A stretch of 58,617 bases of DNA from Thermoflexales bacterium (lineage in GTDB: Bacteria; Chloroflexota; Anaerolineae; J036; Brachytrichaceae). The stretch covers positions 1 through 58,617 of the forward strand of contig JAIBCK010000007.1 of assembly GCA_019694215.1 (NCBI GenBank), in the 5' to 3' direction. Below, piece after piece: positions 42,503-53,408 of this stretch (the first letter of the stretch is position 1; each line of letters begins with the position of its first letter). A program made the position numbers and the translations under genes. The notes beneath the pieces were generated by a model that was given only the letters and a program-made list of their open reading frames with translations, made no database searches and was not told the DNA's origin.

Positions 42503-44041
42503 CTACTTGGCGTATTCGACGACACGCGTCTCGCGCACGACGGTGACCTTGATCTGGCCCGGGTATTCCATCGTGTCCTCGATGCGCTTGGCGATGTCGC
42601 GGCTGAGCGTGACGCAGGCCAGGTCGTCGATCTGCTCCGGGCGGACGATGATGCGCAGCTCGCGGCCGGCCTGCACGGCGAAGGACTCGGCCACGCCGGG
42701 GAAGGCGCGCGCGGTGTCCTCGAGCTGGCGCACGCGCTTGACGTAGTTCTCCAGCGACTCGCGGCGCGCGCCCGGGCGCGAGCCCGAGATGGCGTCCGCG
42801 ATCTCGACGATCACCGCCTCCATCGTCTCCTGCGCGACGTCGTGATGATGCGATTCGACGCAGTGCACGACCTTGGGGTTGATGTTGAAGCGGCGGAGCA
42901 GCTCTACGCCAAGCTGAACATGCGTGCCCTCGTTCTCGCGGTCTAGCGCCTTGCCGATGTCATGGAGCAGCGCGCCCATCTTGGCGACCTTGACATCGGC
43001 CTTGAACTCCGACGCAAGCAGGCCGGCCAGACGAGCGGCTTCGACCGAGTGATAGAGCTGGTTCTGGCCATAGCTCGTGCGGTACTTCAATCGCCCAAGC
43101 GTCTTCACGACTTCATTGGGCAGGTTGCTGACGCCGGCCTCCTCGACCGCGCGCTCACCCTCATCCCACATGATGCGCTCAACGTCGCGGCGCGCATCCT
43201 CGAGCGTCTTCTCGATGCGCTGGGGCTGGATGCGGCCATCGCGGACCAAAGCGTCCAACGCACGGCGCGCGATCTCGCGACGAACCGGATCAAAGCAGGC
43301 GATGGTCACGGCGTCAGGGCTGTCATCGACGATGACGTCGACGCCGGCGGCCTGCTCGAAGCTCTGCACGTTGCGGCCGTTGCGGCCAATGATGCGTCCC
43401 TTGACTTCCTCGTTCGGAATGGCCACCGTCGTGACTGCCTTCTCGGCCACAGTGTCGGTCGCCACGCGCTGCATGGTCTCGATGACGATCTTGCGCGCGC
43501 GGACGTCGGCGGTCTCCCGCGTCTGGGCCTCGACCTCGCGGATGACGCGGGCCATGTCATTGCGCGTCTCCTCGCGCACTGCGCTGAGCAGCTCGTTGCG
43601 CGCATCCTCGCGCGTCATGGCGGCGGCTTTTTCGAGGGCGGCGACGCGCTCCGCCTGCAGCTTCTCCACATCCTGCGCGAGCTTGTCGAGCTGGGACTGG
43701 CGCTTGTCCGCCGCCTTGTTGCGCTGGTCGAGCTTATCGCGCTGGGATTCGACTTCGGCCCTGCGGCGGCTCTGGCGCTCCTCTTCCTTCTGAATCTCGC
43801 TGCGGCGGTCCTTGAATTCCTGTTCGGCCGACTCGCGGGTGCGAATCGACTCGTCCTTGGCCTGCACAAGCAGCTCCCGCGCGCGGGCCTGCGCCTCGAC
43901 CAGGGTTTTCTCAGCCTCGTTGCGAAGGACCGCGCCTTCGTCGCGGGCCTGCTTGCGGCCGGTGCGGTACGCATACGCGATGCCCGCCGCTGCGATGATC
44001 AATCCGATCACGAGCCCAATGATGATGCCAACTACGTCCAT
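42503..44041 (-). CDS. rny: Ribonuclease Y
   Basis: RNase Y is a membrane-anchored endoribonuclease that starts mRNA decay. The 512-residue protein has an N-terminal membrane helix (about 3-24), then a coiled coil of about 180 residues rich in Glu/Arg/Lys. The KH domain carries GRIIGRNGRNVQSFEQAAGVDVIVDD, and the HD phosphohydrolase domain has metal-binding LLHDIGKA and CVESHHHD. Order and length match the family. Its start lies 10 nt inside recX. Confidence 0.97.
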   Translation of the reverse strand: MDVVGIIIGLVIGLIIAAAGIAYAYRTGRKQARDEGAVLRNEAEKTLVEAQARARELLVQAKDESIRTRESAEQEFKDRRSEIQKEEERQSRRRAEVESQRDKLDQRNKAADKRQSQLDKLAQDVEKLQAERVAALEKAAAMTREDARNELLSAVREETRNDMARVIREVEAQTRETADVRARKIVIETMQRVATDTVAEKAVTTVAIPNEEVKGRIIGRNGRNVQSFEQAAGVDVIVDDSPDAVTIACFDPVRREIARRALDALVRDGRIQPQRIEKTLEDARRDVERIMWDEGERAVEEAGVSNLPNEVVKTLGRLKYRTSYGQNQLYHSVEAARLAGLLASEFKADVKVAKMGALLHDIGKALDRENEGTHVQLGVELLRRFNINPKVVHCVESHHHDVAQETMEAVIVEIADAISGSRPGARRESLENYVKRVRQLEDTARAFPGVAESFAVQAGRELRIIVRPEQIDDLACVTLSRDIAKRIEDTMEYPGQIKVTVVRETRVVEYAK

Positions 44042-44688
44042 GCTTCGTCCTTGCCTTCGTCCGGCGGACCCTCGTCCGCCAGCGCCAGTTTTGCAAGGAC
44101 GTCTTCGATGATGGTGTATGAAAACCCGTTTCGGGCGAGATGCTCGATCAGCTTCTGTCGGCGCTCGCGCGCTTCCAGCCCGTCCAGGCGGGGAAGACGC
44201 TTTCGCGCTGCCGCGAGGGCGGCAACCGAATCGTCGATCCCGCTGAGGGCCGCGGAAACGGCATCTGGAGCGGCGCCTTTGCGGCGCAGCTCCCAGGCCA
44301 ACATGCGCTTTCCGCGCGGGTTGGCTCGCAAGCGACTCTCCACCCAGGCATCGGCAAAAGCGCGATCGTCCAGCAAGCCGGCTTCGCGCAATTCGTCGAT
44401 TACCTTCCCGCTCGTCGCTTCATCCACGCCGGCGCGCGCGAGGCGCTGTCGCACCTCCTGCACCGTGCGCGGACGATATTCGAGCAAGCCTATGACACGT
44501 TGTCGGGCCTTTTCGAGCGTGTCCGAGGCCCGCAGCGCATCGATCTCGTTATCGCTCAGGGTCTGACCAACCTTCAGCCACAACGCGTGGATGAGCGCCA
44601 GACTGAACGACTCTTCCCCATCCAGAAACACGGCTACCCGCGCCCGATCGCGCCGGAGCGCCTTGAGTGCGGTAATCGTGCCTGCCAT
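44032..44688 (-). CDS. recX: RecX-family regulatory protein
   Basis: RecX modulates RecA filaments. The 218-residue protein has the three-helix repeats of RecX: LLEYRPRTVQEVRQRLARAGV, VIDELREAGLLDDRAFADAWVESRLRANPRGKRMLAWELRRKG, and a third repeat ending FSYTIIEDVLAKL. recA is not in the window. Its TATAAT promoter faces away from the mfd promoter within a 29-bp overlap region. It leads the string recX-rny-M20-microprotein-MBOAT-SGNH. Confidence 0.93.
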   Translation of the reverse strand: MAGTITALKALRRDRARVAVFLDGEESFSLALIHALWLKVGQTLSDNEIDALRASDTLEKARQRVIGLLEYRPRTVQEVRQRLARAGVDEATSGKVIDELREAGLLDDRAFADAWVESRLRANPRGKRMLAWELRRKGAAPDAVSAALSGIDDSVAALAAARKRLPRLDGLEARERRQKLIEHLARNGFSYTIIEDVLAKLALADEGPPDEGKDEAWT

Positions 44689-44727
44689 CGAATCCGTCCA
44701 CCCGCCCCAGCCGGGGCAGGCGTCTCG

Positions 44728-44756
44728 ATTATAGTCATAGCGATCAGTCCTACAAT
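44728..44756. promoter_or_regulatory. Overlapping divergent promoters of recX and mfd
   Basis: On the minus strand TATAAT (44728-44733) drives recX. On the plus strand TACAAT (44751-44756) drives mfd. Each -10 falls where the other promoter's -35 would be, so they may exclude each other. Both genes act in DNA repair. Confidence 0.5.
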
Positions 44757-44787
44757 AGGGCTCGTTTTTCCCCAGCCCTGAAGCGTC

Positions 44788-47700
44788 ATGTCGATCACCC
44801 CGCTGCTTTCCTGGTTTGGTGCCCTGCCCGGTTTTGCCGGACTGGACGCGGGCCGTCCCCTGGGTCTGCCCCGGGCGGCGCGCGCGCTGGCCGCCGCAGC
44901 GCTATGGCGCGAGCGGCGCGTGGCGGTGGTTTACGTAACCGCTTCCGTGGATGCCTCCCGTCAGGCCGCCGACGCCATCCGCACCCTGCTTGGCAGCGGG
45001 GTGAGCGAGCGTCTGGCGTTGATCCGGTTGGTGGAGCCGAACACCTCGTTCTACGACAGCGTTGCCCCGGTCGCCGACGTGCTCTCGCAGCGTGCGGCGG
45101 CGCTGGCGCGTCTCAATGCGTCGACGCGGGGCGGCAGCGAGCTTCCCCTCATCGTCAGCAGCCCGCGCGCGCTGATGCACCCGACGCTTGGCGCGGGGGA
45201 GTTTGCCGGCGACCTGCGCCTCATCCGGCGGGACATGACGCTTGCGCTGGACGCCATGTTGGCGAGCTGGGTGCAGGCCGGCTACGAGAGCGCGCCAGTC
45301 GTCGACCGGGTCGGTACATTTTCGCGGCGCGGCGGCATCCTCGATGTGTGGTCGCCGGCCAACGAGCAACCCTGCCGCATCGAGCTTTTCGGCGACCAGG
45401 TCGAGTCGATTCGCACCTTTGACCCGGGCACACAGCGCAGCGCCGAGTTCATCGAGCGCATCGCGGTGACGCCGCTCGACCTGCCGGCCCCCTCGCGCGC
45501 ACCAGCCATGCTGCTTGATCACTTGCCGGGCGATGGGCTGATCCTGCTCGATGACGTCGCTGAGGTGATGTCGGCCTGGCAGGAGCTGGAGGAGAAGGCC
45601 GCCCGCGAACGCGCCCTGATGGAGGAGACCGGCGAGGCGGCCGAGGCCGCGGCACGGCTGCAACCGTTTGTCACCGCCACGGCCCTACAGGCGCGGCTGA
45701 CCCATCGCGCCGGCGCGGTGATCGCGCTGGGTGGCGGAAGCGGCGTCGACGGATCGACCAACGAAAGCTTGCAACCCATCGCCGAGGGCTTTGGCGCGGC
45801 GCCGCATTTTGGCGGGAAACTGCAACCGGCCATCGACTTCCTCAAGGCGCGCGGGAGCGCCCCCACGCTGGTCGTCTCGCGGCAGGCCAGCCGCCTGAGC
45901 GCGCTGTGGGCGGAACACCGACCCGGCGCGACGGCGCACACCGACATCGAGTCGCTGCCCGAGCATGGCGCGCTGTTCGTCACAGGTGCCCTGCCCGGCG
46001 GCTTCCAGCACGGCAGCGGGCTGACGCTGCTGACGGATACCGAGATTTTTGGTTATGCGCGGCCGGACACCTTCACGGCCGGACGCGCCCGCAAGGCGGC
46101 GCCCGAGAAGGGCTTCTCCGACTGGAAGCCCGGCGACGCCGTCGTGCATGAGGACTACGGCATCGGCCTCTTCCGCGGCATGGTCAAGCTCACGGTCAAC
46201 ACGGGCACGGCCGTCGAGCCCGTCGAGGGCGAGCGCGCCTATCTGTTGCTCGAATACGCCGACGGCGATCGCCTCTTTGTACCGCTTCACCACCTCGACC
46301 GCCTGGCGCGCTACGTCGGCGGGGAGGACTTGCAGCCCACGCTGACGCGGCTGAGCGGGCCGGAGTGGCAGGCCGCCAAGACGAAAGCCAAGGGGGCCGC
46401 GGCCGATGTCGCGCGCGAGCTTCTGACGCTGTATGCCGCGCGAGAGGTCGCGCCGGGCCACGCCTTTGCCGAGGACTCGACCTGGCAGCGCGCCCTCGAG
46501 TCGTCCTTCCCGTATGTCGAGACCGACGATCAGCTTGCGGCCATCGAGGCCGTCAAAGCAGACATGCGCAGCGACCGACCGATGGACCGCCTGATCTGCG
46601 GCGATGTCGGCTTCGGCAAGACCGAGGTCGCGTTGCGCGCCGCCTTCAAGGCGGTTCAGGACGGCAAGCAGGTCGCCGTGCTTGTGCCGACCACCGTGCT
46701 CGCCCAGCAGCACTACAACACCTTCAAGCGGCGGCTGGCCGCCTTTCCCGTGGGCATCGAGATGCTCTCGCGCTTTCGCACACCGGCCGAGAAGGCGCGC
46801 GTGCTCGAGCGCATGCGCGGCGGCGACGTGGACATCGTCATCGGCACGCACGGGCTCGTGGCCGAGCGGGCACAATTCGCCGATCTCGGGCTGCTCGTCA
46901 TCGACGAGGAACAACGGTTTGGGTTGACCGCCAAGGAGAAGCTCAAGAAGCTCAAGGTGGGCGTCGATGTGCTCACCCTGACCGCGACGCCGATCCCGCG
47001 CACCCTGCACCTCGGGCTGTCGGGCGTGCGCGAAATCAGCCTGATCGAGACGCCGCCCGCCGAGCGCCTGCCCATCATTTCGTATGTCGGGCCATTTGAG
47101 GACGCCGTGCTGCAGCAGGCCATCCAGCGCGAGCTCGACCGGGACGGCCAGGTTTTTGTCGTGCACAACCGCATCGCCACCCTGCACCTGCTGGAGCAGA
47201 AGGTGCGCCGCCTCGCGCCGGACGCACGCATCGCCAGCGCGCACGGCCAGATGCCGGAGCGGGCGCTCTCGCGGATCATGCAGGCCTTCTCGGATGGCGA
47301 CACCGACATCCTCGTCTCCACGAACATCGTCGAGAGCGGCCTCGACATCCCCAACGCCAACACCATCATCATCGACCAGGCCGATCACTTCGGGCTGGCC
47401 GAGCTGTATCAGCTGCGCGGGCGGGTCGGCCGTTCATCGACCCAGGCGTACGCCTATTTCTTCCATGACCGGCGCGCGCAACTCACCGAGGACGCCCGCG
47501 AGCGTCTGAATACTCTACGTGAGGCAGCCGGCATCGGGGCCGGCTACATGATCGCCATGCGCGACCTCGAGCTGCGCGGGGCCGGCGACCTGCTCGGGCC
47601 AAAGCAGAGCGGGCATGTCAGCAGCGTCGGCCTGGACCTGTACACGCGCCTGCTTGCGCACGAAGTGAAGACCCTGCGCGCCATGCGCGATGGCGGTCCC

Positions 47701-48168
47701 CTCCCCGTCGAAGCCAGCAAACCCATCACCATCGATCTGCCGATCTCGGTCGAGCTCCCCGACCGTTATGTGGGTGGGGAGAACCTGCGCCTGCAGCTGT
47801 ATCGCCGCGTCGCCAGCCTGGACGACGAGGCAGCCGTGGTGGCCTTCGAGGAGGAGCTGGCCGACCGCTTTGGCAAGCTGCCGCTGTCCGCGCTCAACCT
47901 GACCTATCAGGCCCGGCTGAAGATCGCCGCGGGGGCGTTTGGCGCGCAGTCGATCACCACCGACGGCAACCGCATCGTCATCCGCGCCGACGCCATCGAG
48001 CGCATTCCGCGCCTCAAGCTCGAGCGTTTGCTCGGCGAGGATGCGATCATTGGTCGCCGCCAGGTCACCTACTCACGTTCAGGCACCCCGGAGCAGTGGA
48101 AGGCCAGGCTGATGGCAATCGTGCGTGCGCTCGGCGAGATGTCGGCCGCGGCGCCTGCCGCGCCCTGA
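44788..48168 (+). CDS. mfd: Transcription-repair coupling factor
   Basis: Mfd removes stalled RNA polymerase and recruits UvrA to template-strand lesions. The 1126-residue protein has the UvrB-like N-terminal module (RRGGILDVWSPANEQPCRIE), then the RNA-polymerase-interacting domain (KPGDAVVHEDYGIGLFRGM). Its translocase domains have Walker A GDVGFGKT (about 605-612), DEEQRFG, TATPIPRTLHLGLSGVREIS, IVESGLDIPNANT and QLRGRVGRS. A C-terminal TRCF domain carries DRYVGGENLRLQLYRRVAS. The leader is about 25-30 nt long, with no strong ribosome binding site. Confidence 0.98.
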   Translation: MSITPLLSWFGALPGFAGLDAGRPLGLPRAARALAAAALWRERRVAVVYVTASVDASRQAADAIRTLLGSGVSERLALIRLVEPNTSFYDSVAPVADVLSQRAAALARLNASTRGGSELPLIVSSPRALMHPTLGAGEFAGDLRLIRRDMTLALDAMLASWVQAGYESAPVVDRVGTFSRRGGILDVWSPANEQPCRIELFGDQVESIRTFDPGTQRSAEFIERIAVTPLDLPAPSRAPAMLLDHLPGDGLILLDDVAEVMSAWQELEEKAARERALMEETGEAAEAAARLQPFVTATALQARLTHRAGAVIALGGGSGVDGSTNESLQPIAEGFGAAPHFGGKLQPAIDFLKARGSAPTLVVSRQASRLSALWAEHRPGATAHTDIESLPEHGALFVTGALPGGFQHGSGLTLLTDTEIFGYARPDTFTAGRARKAAPEKGFSDWKPGDAVVHEDYGIGLFRGMVKLTVNTGTAVEPVEGERAYLLLEYADGDRLFVPLHHLDRLARYVGGEDLQPTLTRLSGPEWQAAKTKAKGAAADVARELLTLYAAREVAPGHAFAEDSTWQRALESSFPYVETDDQLAAIEAVKADMRSDRPMDRLICGDVGFGKTEVALRAAFKAVQDGKQVAVLVPTTVLAQQHYNTFKRRLAAFPVGIEMLSRFRTPAEKARVLERMRGGDVDIVIGTHGLVAERAQFADLGLLVIDEEQRFGLTAKEKLKKLKVGVDVLTLTATPIPRTLHLGLSGVREISLIETPPAERLPIISYVGPFEDAVLQQAIQRELDRDGQVFVVHNRIATLHLLEQKVRRLAPDARIASAHGQMPERALSRIMQAFSDGDTDILVSTNIVESGLDIPNANTIIIDQADHFGLAELYQLRGRVGRSSTQAYAYFFHDRRAQLTEDARERLNTLREAAGIGAGYMIAMRDLELRGAGDLLGPKQSGHVSSVGLDLYTRLLAHEVKTLRAMRDGGPLPVEASKPITIDLPISVELPDRYVGGENLRLQLYRRVASLDDEAAVVAFEEELADRFGKLPLSALNLTYQARLKIAAGAFGAQSITTDGNRIVIRADAIERIPRLKLERLLGEDAIIGRRQVTYSRSGTPEQWKARLMAIVRALGEMSAAAPAAP

Positions 48169-48177
48169 AAGCAGCAC

Positions 48178-48204
48178 AGCGGCCGGGGATATCCCCCGGC
48201 CGCT
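48178..48204. terminator. Strong hairpin between mfd and thuA-like gene
   Basis: A perfect 11-bp G/C-rich stem (48178-48188 and 48194-48204) with a 5-nt loop sits 9 nt after the mfd stop. There is no good T-run on either strand, so termination may be partial or factor-dependent. Confidence 0.55.
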
Positions 48205-48235
48205 TCATGCTTCGCTTGCTTGACGGCAGCCCGCG

Positions 48236-48958
48236 TCAGGACTGCACAGGCTGGGTGTTGCCGCGCAGCGGAGCCGCGCCCCCGACCGGGGCCGCCCAAC
48301 GCACGCCGTTTGCAATTACCCGGCGAACGTCCTGGTGATAGTAGGTGGGATAGGTCTCGTGGCCGGGTCGGAAGTAGAACACCCGCCCTGCCCCGCGATA
48401 CCAGCAGCACGCCGAGCGGAAGACCTCACCGCCCTTGAACCAGCTGATGGCCACCAGCTCATCCGGGGTCGGCACGTCGAAGTGCTCGCCGTACATTTCC
48501 TCGGCCTCGATCTCGATGCGCTCGGGCAGCCCACGCGCGATGGCGTGGCCGGGGTTGACGATCCAGATGCGCTCGTTGTCGTCGGCCTCACGCCATTTCA
48601 GCATGCACCCCGTCCCCATCAGGCGGCGGAACGGTTTTGACATGTGACCGCTGTGCAGGACGACCAGCCCCATCCCGTCTAGCACGCGCTGCTGCACGCG
48701 CTCGGCCAGGGCATCGGCAACCTCGTGGTGGGCGAGGTGCCCCCACCACACCAGCACATCGGTGTTGTTCAGTGTCGCCTCGGGCAGCCCCTGCTCGGGG
48801 TCGTCCAGCGCGACGAGACGAATATCGAAGTCTCCAAACATGCGCAGGCCGTCCGCGATGGCGGCATGCATGCCCTGCGGATACAGGGCGCTGACGACCG
48901 GGTTGCGCTTCTCGTGGCGGAACTCGTGCCAGATCGTTACGCGAAATGCCTCACTCAT
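48236..48958 (-). CDS. ThuA-like trehalose-utilisation family protein
   Basis: This 240-residue protein has the class I glutamine-amidotransferase-like fold of ThuA: VTIWHEFRHEK at the N terminus, NNTDVLVWWGHLAHHEV, GLVVLHSGHMSKPFRRLMGTGC, NPGHAIARGLPE, and GRVFYFRPGHETYPTYYHQDVRRVIANGVRWA. ThuA homologues take part in catabolism of trehalose-like sugars as oxidoreductase-pathway accessory proteins; the exact reaction is not settled. It starts 12 nt after acs stops, with GAAAGG before its ATG, so it is co-transcribed with acs. Confidence 0.9.
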   Translation of the reverse strand: MSEAFRVTIWHEFRHEKRNPVVSALYPQGMHAAIADGLRMFGDFDIRLVALDDPEQGLPEATLNNTDVLVWWGHLAHHEVADALAERVQQRVLDGMGLVVLHSGHMSKPFRRLMGTGCMLKWREADDNERIWIVNPGHAIARGLPERIEIEAEEMYGEHFDVPTPDELVAISWFKGGEVFRSACCWYRGAGRVFYFRPGHETYPTYYHQDVRRVIANGVRWAAPVGGAAPLRGNTQPVQS

Positions 48959-48970
48959 GACCTTTCACTC

Positions 48971-50878
<1,908 letters not shown>

Positions 50879-50919
50879 TTCGGGTTTCCTTCAGATAAAG
50901 TGCTTCGCGTCGAGCGCGG

Positions 50920-50948
50920 ATTATCGGACGGTGCACCGAAGCCGGCAA
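50920..50948 (-). promoter_or_regulatory. acs promoter TTGCCG-N17-GATAAT
   Basis: The -35 TTGCCG (50943-50948) and -10 GATAAT (50920-50925) on the minus strand are 17 nt apart, giving a leader of about 35 nt with GAAGGA. Confidence 0.6.
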
Positions 50949-50967
50949 GCGGGCCGGATCGTGCGGG

Positions 50968-51004
50968 GAAAAGGCACGGGGCGCGCAAATCTCTGCGCGC
51001 CCCG
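50968..51004 (-). terminator. Terminator after the cyclophilin gene
   Basis: A perfect 11-bp stem CGGGGCGCGCA/TGCGCGCCCCG (50977-50987 and 50994-51004) with a 6-nt loop is followed on the minus strand by GCCTTTTCC. Confidence 0.75.
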
Positions 51005-51012
51005 CGATGCGA

Positions 51013-51522
51013 TCAGGCTTCCTCGATCTCGACCGAGATCAGCGTCTCGCCCGGCTTGGCCGCCCGCGACGGGTCGCGCTCGGGGATGGCGTTGACGACG
51101 TCCATGCCCCCGACCACCTGGCCAAACACCGAGTGCTTGTTGTCCAGCCACGGCGTCGCCGTGTGGGTGATGAAGAACTGGCTGCCGTTCGTGCCGGGGC
51201 CGGCGTTTGCCATTGACAGCACCCCGGCGCCGGAGTGCTTCAGCGTCGGGTGAAATTCGTCCCCGAACTTGTAGCCGGGCCCACCGGTGCCAGTGCCCGT
51301 CGGGTCACCGCCCTGGACCATGAAGTCCTTGATCACACGATGAAACGTCGTGTTGTTGTAGAACCCCTCGCGGGCGAGGAACACGAAGTTGTTGACGGTC
51401 TTGGGCGCCTTGTCGGCGTGCAGGGCGATGACGATCACCCCCTTGCTCGTGGTCAACCGCGCGGTGTACTTCTTCTTGGGGTCGATGACCATCGCGGGCG
51501 GCTGACTGTATTTCTTGGACAT
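51013..51522 (-). CDS. Cyclophilin-type peptidyl-prolyl isomerase
   Basis: This 169-residue cytosolic cyclophilin catalyses Xaa-Pro isomerisation. Family motifs are [19 protein letters not shown] with the catalytic Arg, [26 protein letters not shown], and [18 protein letters not shown]. It has no signal peptide. AGGAG precedes the start at 51522. It is third in a unit with the membrane protein and the PfkB kinase, ending at a terminator. Confidence 0.96.
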   Translation of the reverse strand: MSKKYSQPPAMVIDPKKKYTARLTTSKGVIVIALHADKAPKTVNNFVFLAREGFYNNTTFHRVIKDFMVQGGDPTGTGTGGPGYKFGDEFHPTLKHSGAGVLSMANAGPGTNGSQFFITHTATPWLDNKHSVFGQVVGGMDVVNAIPERDPSRAAKPGETLISVEIEEA

Positions 51523-51540
51523 GGTTTGAGTTTCTCCTGT

Positions 51541-52524
51541 TTAAGGTTCCTGTGGAATGCCGGCCTGTGAGATGCCGGAATAAAGCGCATCGAGCGACAT
51601 GCCGGGGGCGACCGTCGCGCTCTCGCGCAGCGTCATGGCGGCAGCGCGCAGACCGAGCTGCACGGCGTCGCTCAGGCCGATCTCATGGGTGAGGCCAAAG
51701 ACCAGCGTGGCGGTCAGTGAATCCCCCGCCCCCGTGGTGTCGACGATGTCGACCTTGACCGCGGGGAAGTGGCCGCTCTCGAACTCGGTCGCGTAACATG
51801 CGCCGCGCTCGGCCTGCGTGACGACTACGGTGTTCACCCCCAGATACACCAGACGGCGCGCAGTCTGAAGCGCGCGATCCGGATCCTGGATGTGCGACAG
51901 CGCCTCGACCAGGTCCGGGCGCGCCTTGCAGGCGGCTTCGAGGATCGCCTCAGCCTCGGTCATGTTGGGGGTGATGATATCGATCTCGGACAGATAGTCC
52001 ACCAGACGCACCGCGCGCTCGTCGGTGGTTGGATCGACGCAGATCGGTTTGCCGGCCGTGCGCCCGAGCTCCAGCGCGCGCTCGAGCGCGGTATCGCTCA
52101 GGTTCAAATCGAGCACGACCATGTCGCAATCAAAGAAGGCATCGGCGTTGTCGCTGAGATAGCTCGCCGTCATTCGTTGTGCGATCTCGAGGTCGTCCAG
52201 CCCCACCATGAGGTCGCCGGTGTGGTCGAGCGCGGCGAGATAGACGCCCGTCGGTGTGTCGGCCACGCGCAACGCCCGGCTGACATCCACGCCCTGCGTT
52301 TCCAGCGCATCGAGCAACTCGTCGCCCGCATTGTCGTCGCCAACCACCGTCAACAGCACCACCTCGGATCCCAGGCGGGCCAGGTTCTCAGCGATGTTGC
52401 GCCCCACCCCGCCGTGCGCCGTGCGCACGCGCGCGGAATTCGACGAGCCGGGGATGGCCGGATTTAGCAGGCGACCCTTGATGTCGAGGTTCGAGGAGCC
52501 GATCACCAGCGTGTAGTCACCCAT
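51541..52524 (-). CDS. PfkB-family carbohydrate/nucleoside kinase (pseudouridine kinase-like)
   Basis: This 327-residue sugar kinase of the ribokinase fold has the N-terminal VIGSSNLDIKGRLLNPAIPGSSN, the substrate signature GGVGRNIAENLARLG, and the C-terminal catalytic signature VDTTGAGDSLTATLV with the base Asp. The N-terminal SSNLDIKG and PGSSN pattern is closest to pseudouridine kinase (PsuK/YeiC), but psuG is not adjacent, so the substrate remains open. AGGAGG precedes the ATG. It lies between the membrane protein (9 nt gap) and cyclophilin (18 nt gap). Confidence 0.9.
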   Translation of the reverse strand: MGDYTLVIGSSNLDIKGRLLNPAIPGSSNSARVRTAHGGVGRNIAENLARLGSEVVLLTVVGDDNAGDELLDALETQGVDVSRALRVADTPTGVYLAALDHTGDLMVGLDDLEIAQRMTASYLSDNADAFFDCDMVVLDLNLSDTALERALELGRTAGKPICVDPTTDERAVRLVDYLSEIDIITPNMTEAEAILEAACKARPDLVEALSHIQDPDRALQTARRLVYLGVNTVVVTQAERGACYATEFESGHFPAVKVDIVDTTGAGDSLTATLVFGLTHEIGLSDAVQLGLRAAAMTLRESATVAPGMSLDALYSGISQAGIPQEP

Positions 52525-52533
52525 CTTGTCCTC

Positions 52534-53385
52534 CTAGCGCACCGGCGCGAGCTGCCAGGCCGCAAACACGGCCACGGCGAGCACCACGGCGAACTCCACC
52601 ACGACGTTGGGGGCCATCTTGTCCTGGTAGTACTGCTGGGCCACCCCAACGATGCAGTAGAACAGGGCCAGCAACAGCACGCCCGCCGACCAGGCAGAGA
52701 GGTTCCCGTAGTTGAGCGCCCAGGTGGCCTGCCCAACGAGCAGCCCGGTGATGATCGCCAGGATGCCGGCCGAGCGCAGCCCAATGATGTGCGGGCCGAG
52801 CAGGTCGAGGGCGAGCCCGGCCGCGACGAGGGCGGTCAATGTCGCGCTGATGACGCTGCGCTCGCGCGCGCTGTAGATCAGCGTGAAGAGGACGAAGGCA
52901 ATGGCGTAGGTGCTGGCCGTGATGAGCAGCCGAGATAGCGCATAGCCGGGCGCGCCGGGCGCGAGGCCGACATATTCGGCCGCCAGCGTAACGATAAAAA
53001 GCAACGTCCCAAAGGCCAGGGTGAGAAACCAGAGCGGCCAGTTCGGGATGCGGGTAAGCAACAGCGCGACCGAGAGCGCGCCAAAGGCCGGCGCGATCCA
53101 GAACGGAAAGAGATACGGCGTCGCCCCGCTGCGCGACTCGGGATGCGCCCGCAGCAACCAGTCCGTGCCCGCACAGGCCAGCACCGGCAGAAAGACAATC
53201 AGCAGCGAGTTTGTCGTGATGGTGAGGCTGAGGTCCGACCCGAGAAAGGCGGTTTGCACCCGGCGGGCCGGCAATTCGGCCGCCTTAAGGGCGATGGGGG
53301 TGAGCGCGAAAAGCGCCGCCACGACAAAGACGCGATTCCTTGCGACGACGGCGCCAACCGACTCGGGTTCCTTGAGCATGGCCAC
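52534..53385 (-). CDS. Polytopic membrane protein of unknown function
   Basis: This 283-residue protein has about eight hydrophobic helices, including VFVVAALFALTPIALKAA near the N terminus and NVVVEFAVVLAVAVFAAW at the C terminus. It also has a short soluble N terminus (MAMLKEPESVGAVV). I recognise no family motif. The GTG at 53385 is chosen because TAATAG ends 6 nt upstream; ATG 53379 is also possible. It heads a three-gene unit with the PfkB kinase and cyclophilin, and its start codon is 23 bp from that of the divergent aminotransferase gene. Confidence 0.75.
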   Translation of the reverse strand: MAMLKEPESVGAVVARNRVFVVAALFALTPIALKAAELPARRVQTAFLGSDLSLTITTNSLLIVFLPVLACAGTDWLLRAHPESRSGATPYLFPFWIAPAFGALSVALLLTRIPNWPLWFLTLAFGTLLFIVTLAAEYVGLAPGAPGYALSRLLITASTYAIAFVLFTLIYSARERSVISATLTALVAAGLALDLLGPHIIGLRSAGILAIITGLLVGQATWALNYGNLSAWSAGVLLLALFYCIVGVAQQYYQDKMAPNVVVEFAVVLAVAVFAAWQLAPVR

Positions 53386-53391
53386 GCGCGC

Positions 53392-53401
53392 CTATTATCA
53401 T
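53392..53401. promoter_or_regulatory. Bidirectional leaderless promoter core
   Basis: Minus strand: TAATAG (53392-53397), 6 nt, GTG 53385. Plus strand: TATCAT (53396-53401), 7 nt, ATG 53409. This is a looser version of the cores at 27332 and 33921. Confidence 0.4.
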
Positions 53402-53408
53402 CGAAGCC

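Noticed and set aside
41210-42946. 578-codon plus-strand frame opposite the M20 gene and the end of rny
   Set aside because: Antisense shadow; it also covers the microprotein locus, where the minus-strand short gene explains the sequence better.
45685-47388. 567-codon minus-strand frame inside mfd
   Set aside because: Shadow of mfd; mfd has complete motifs on the plus strand.
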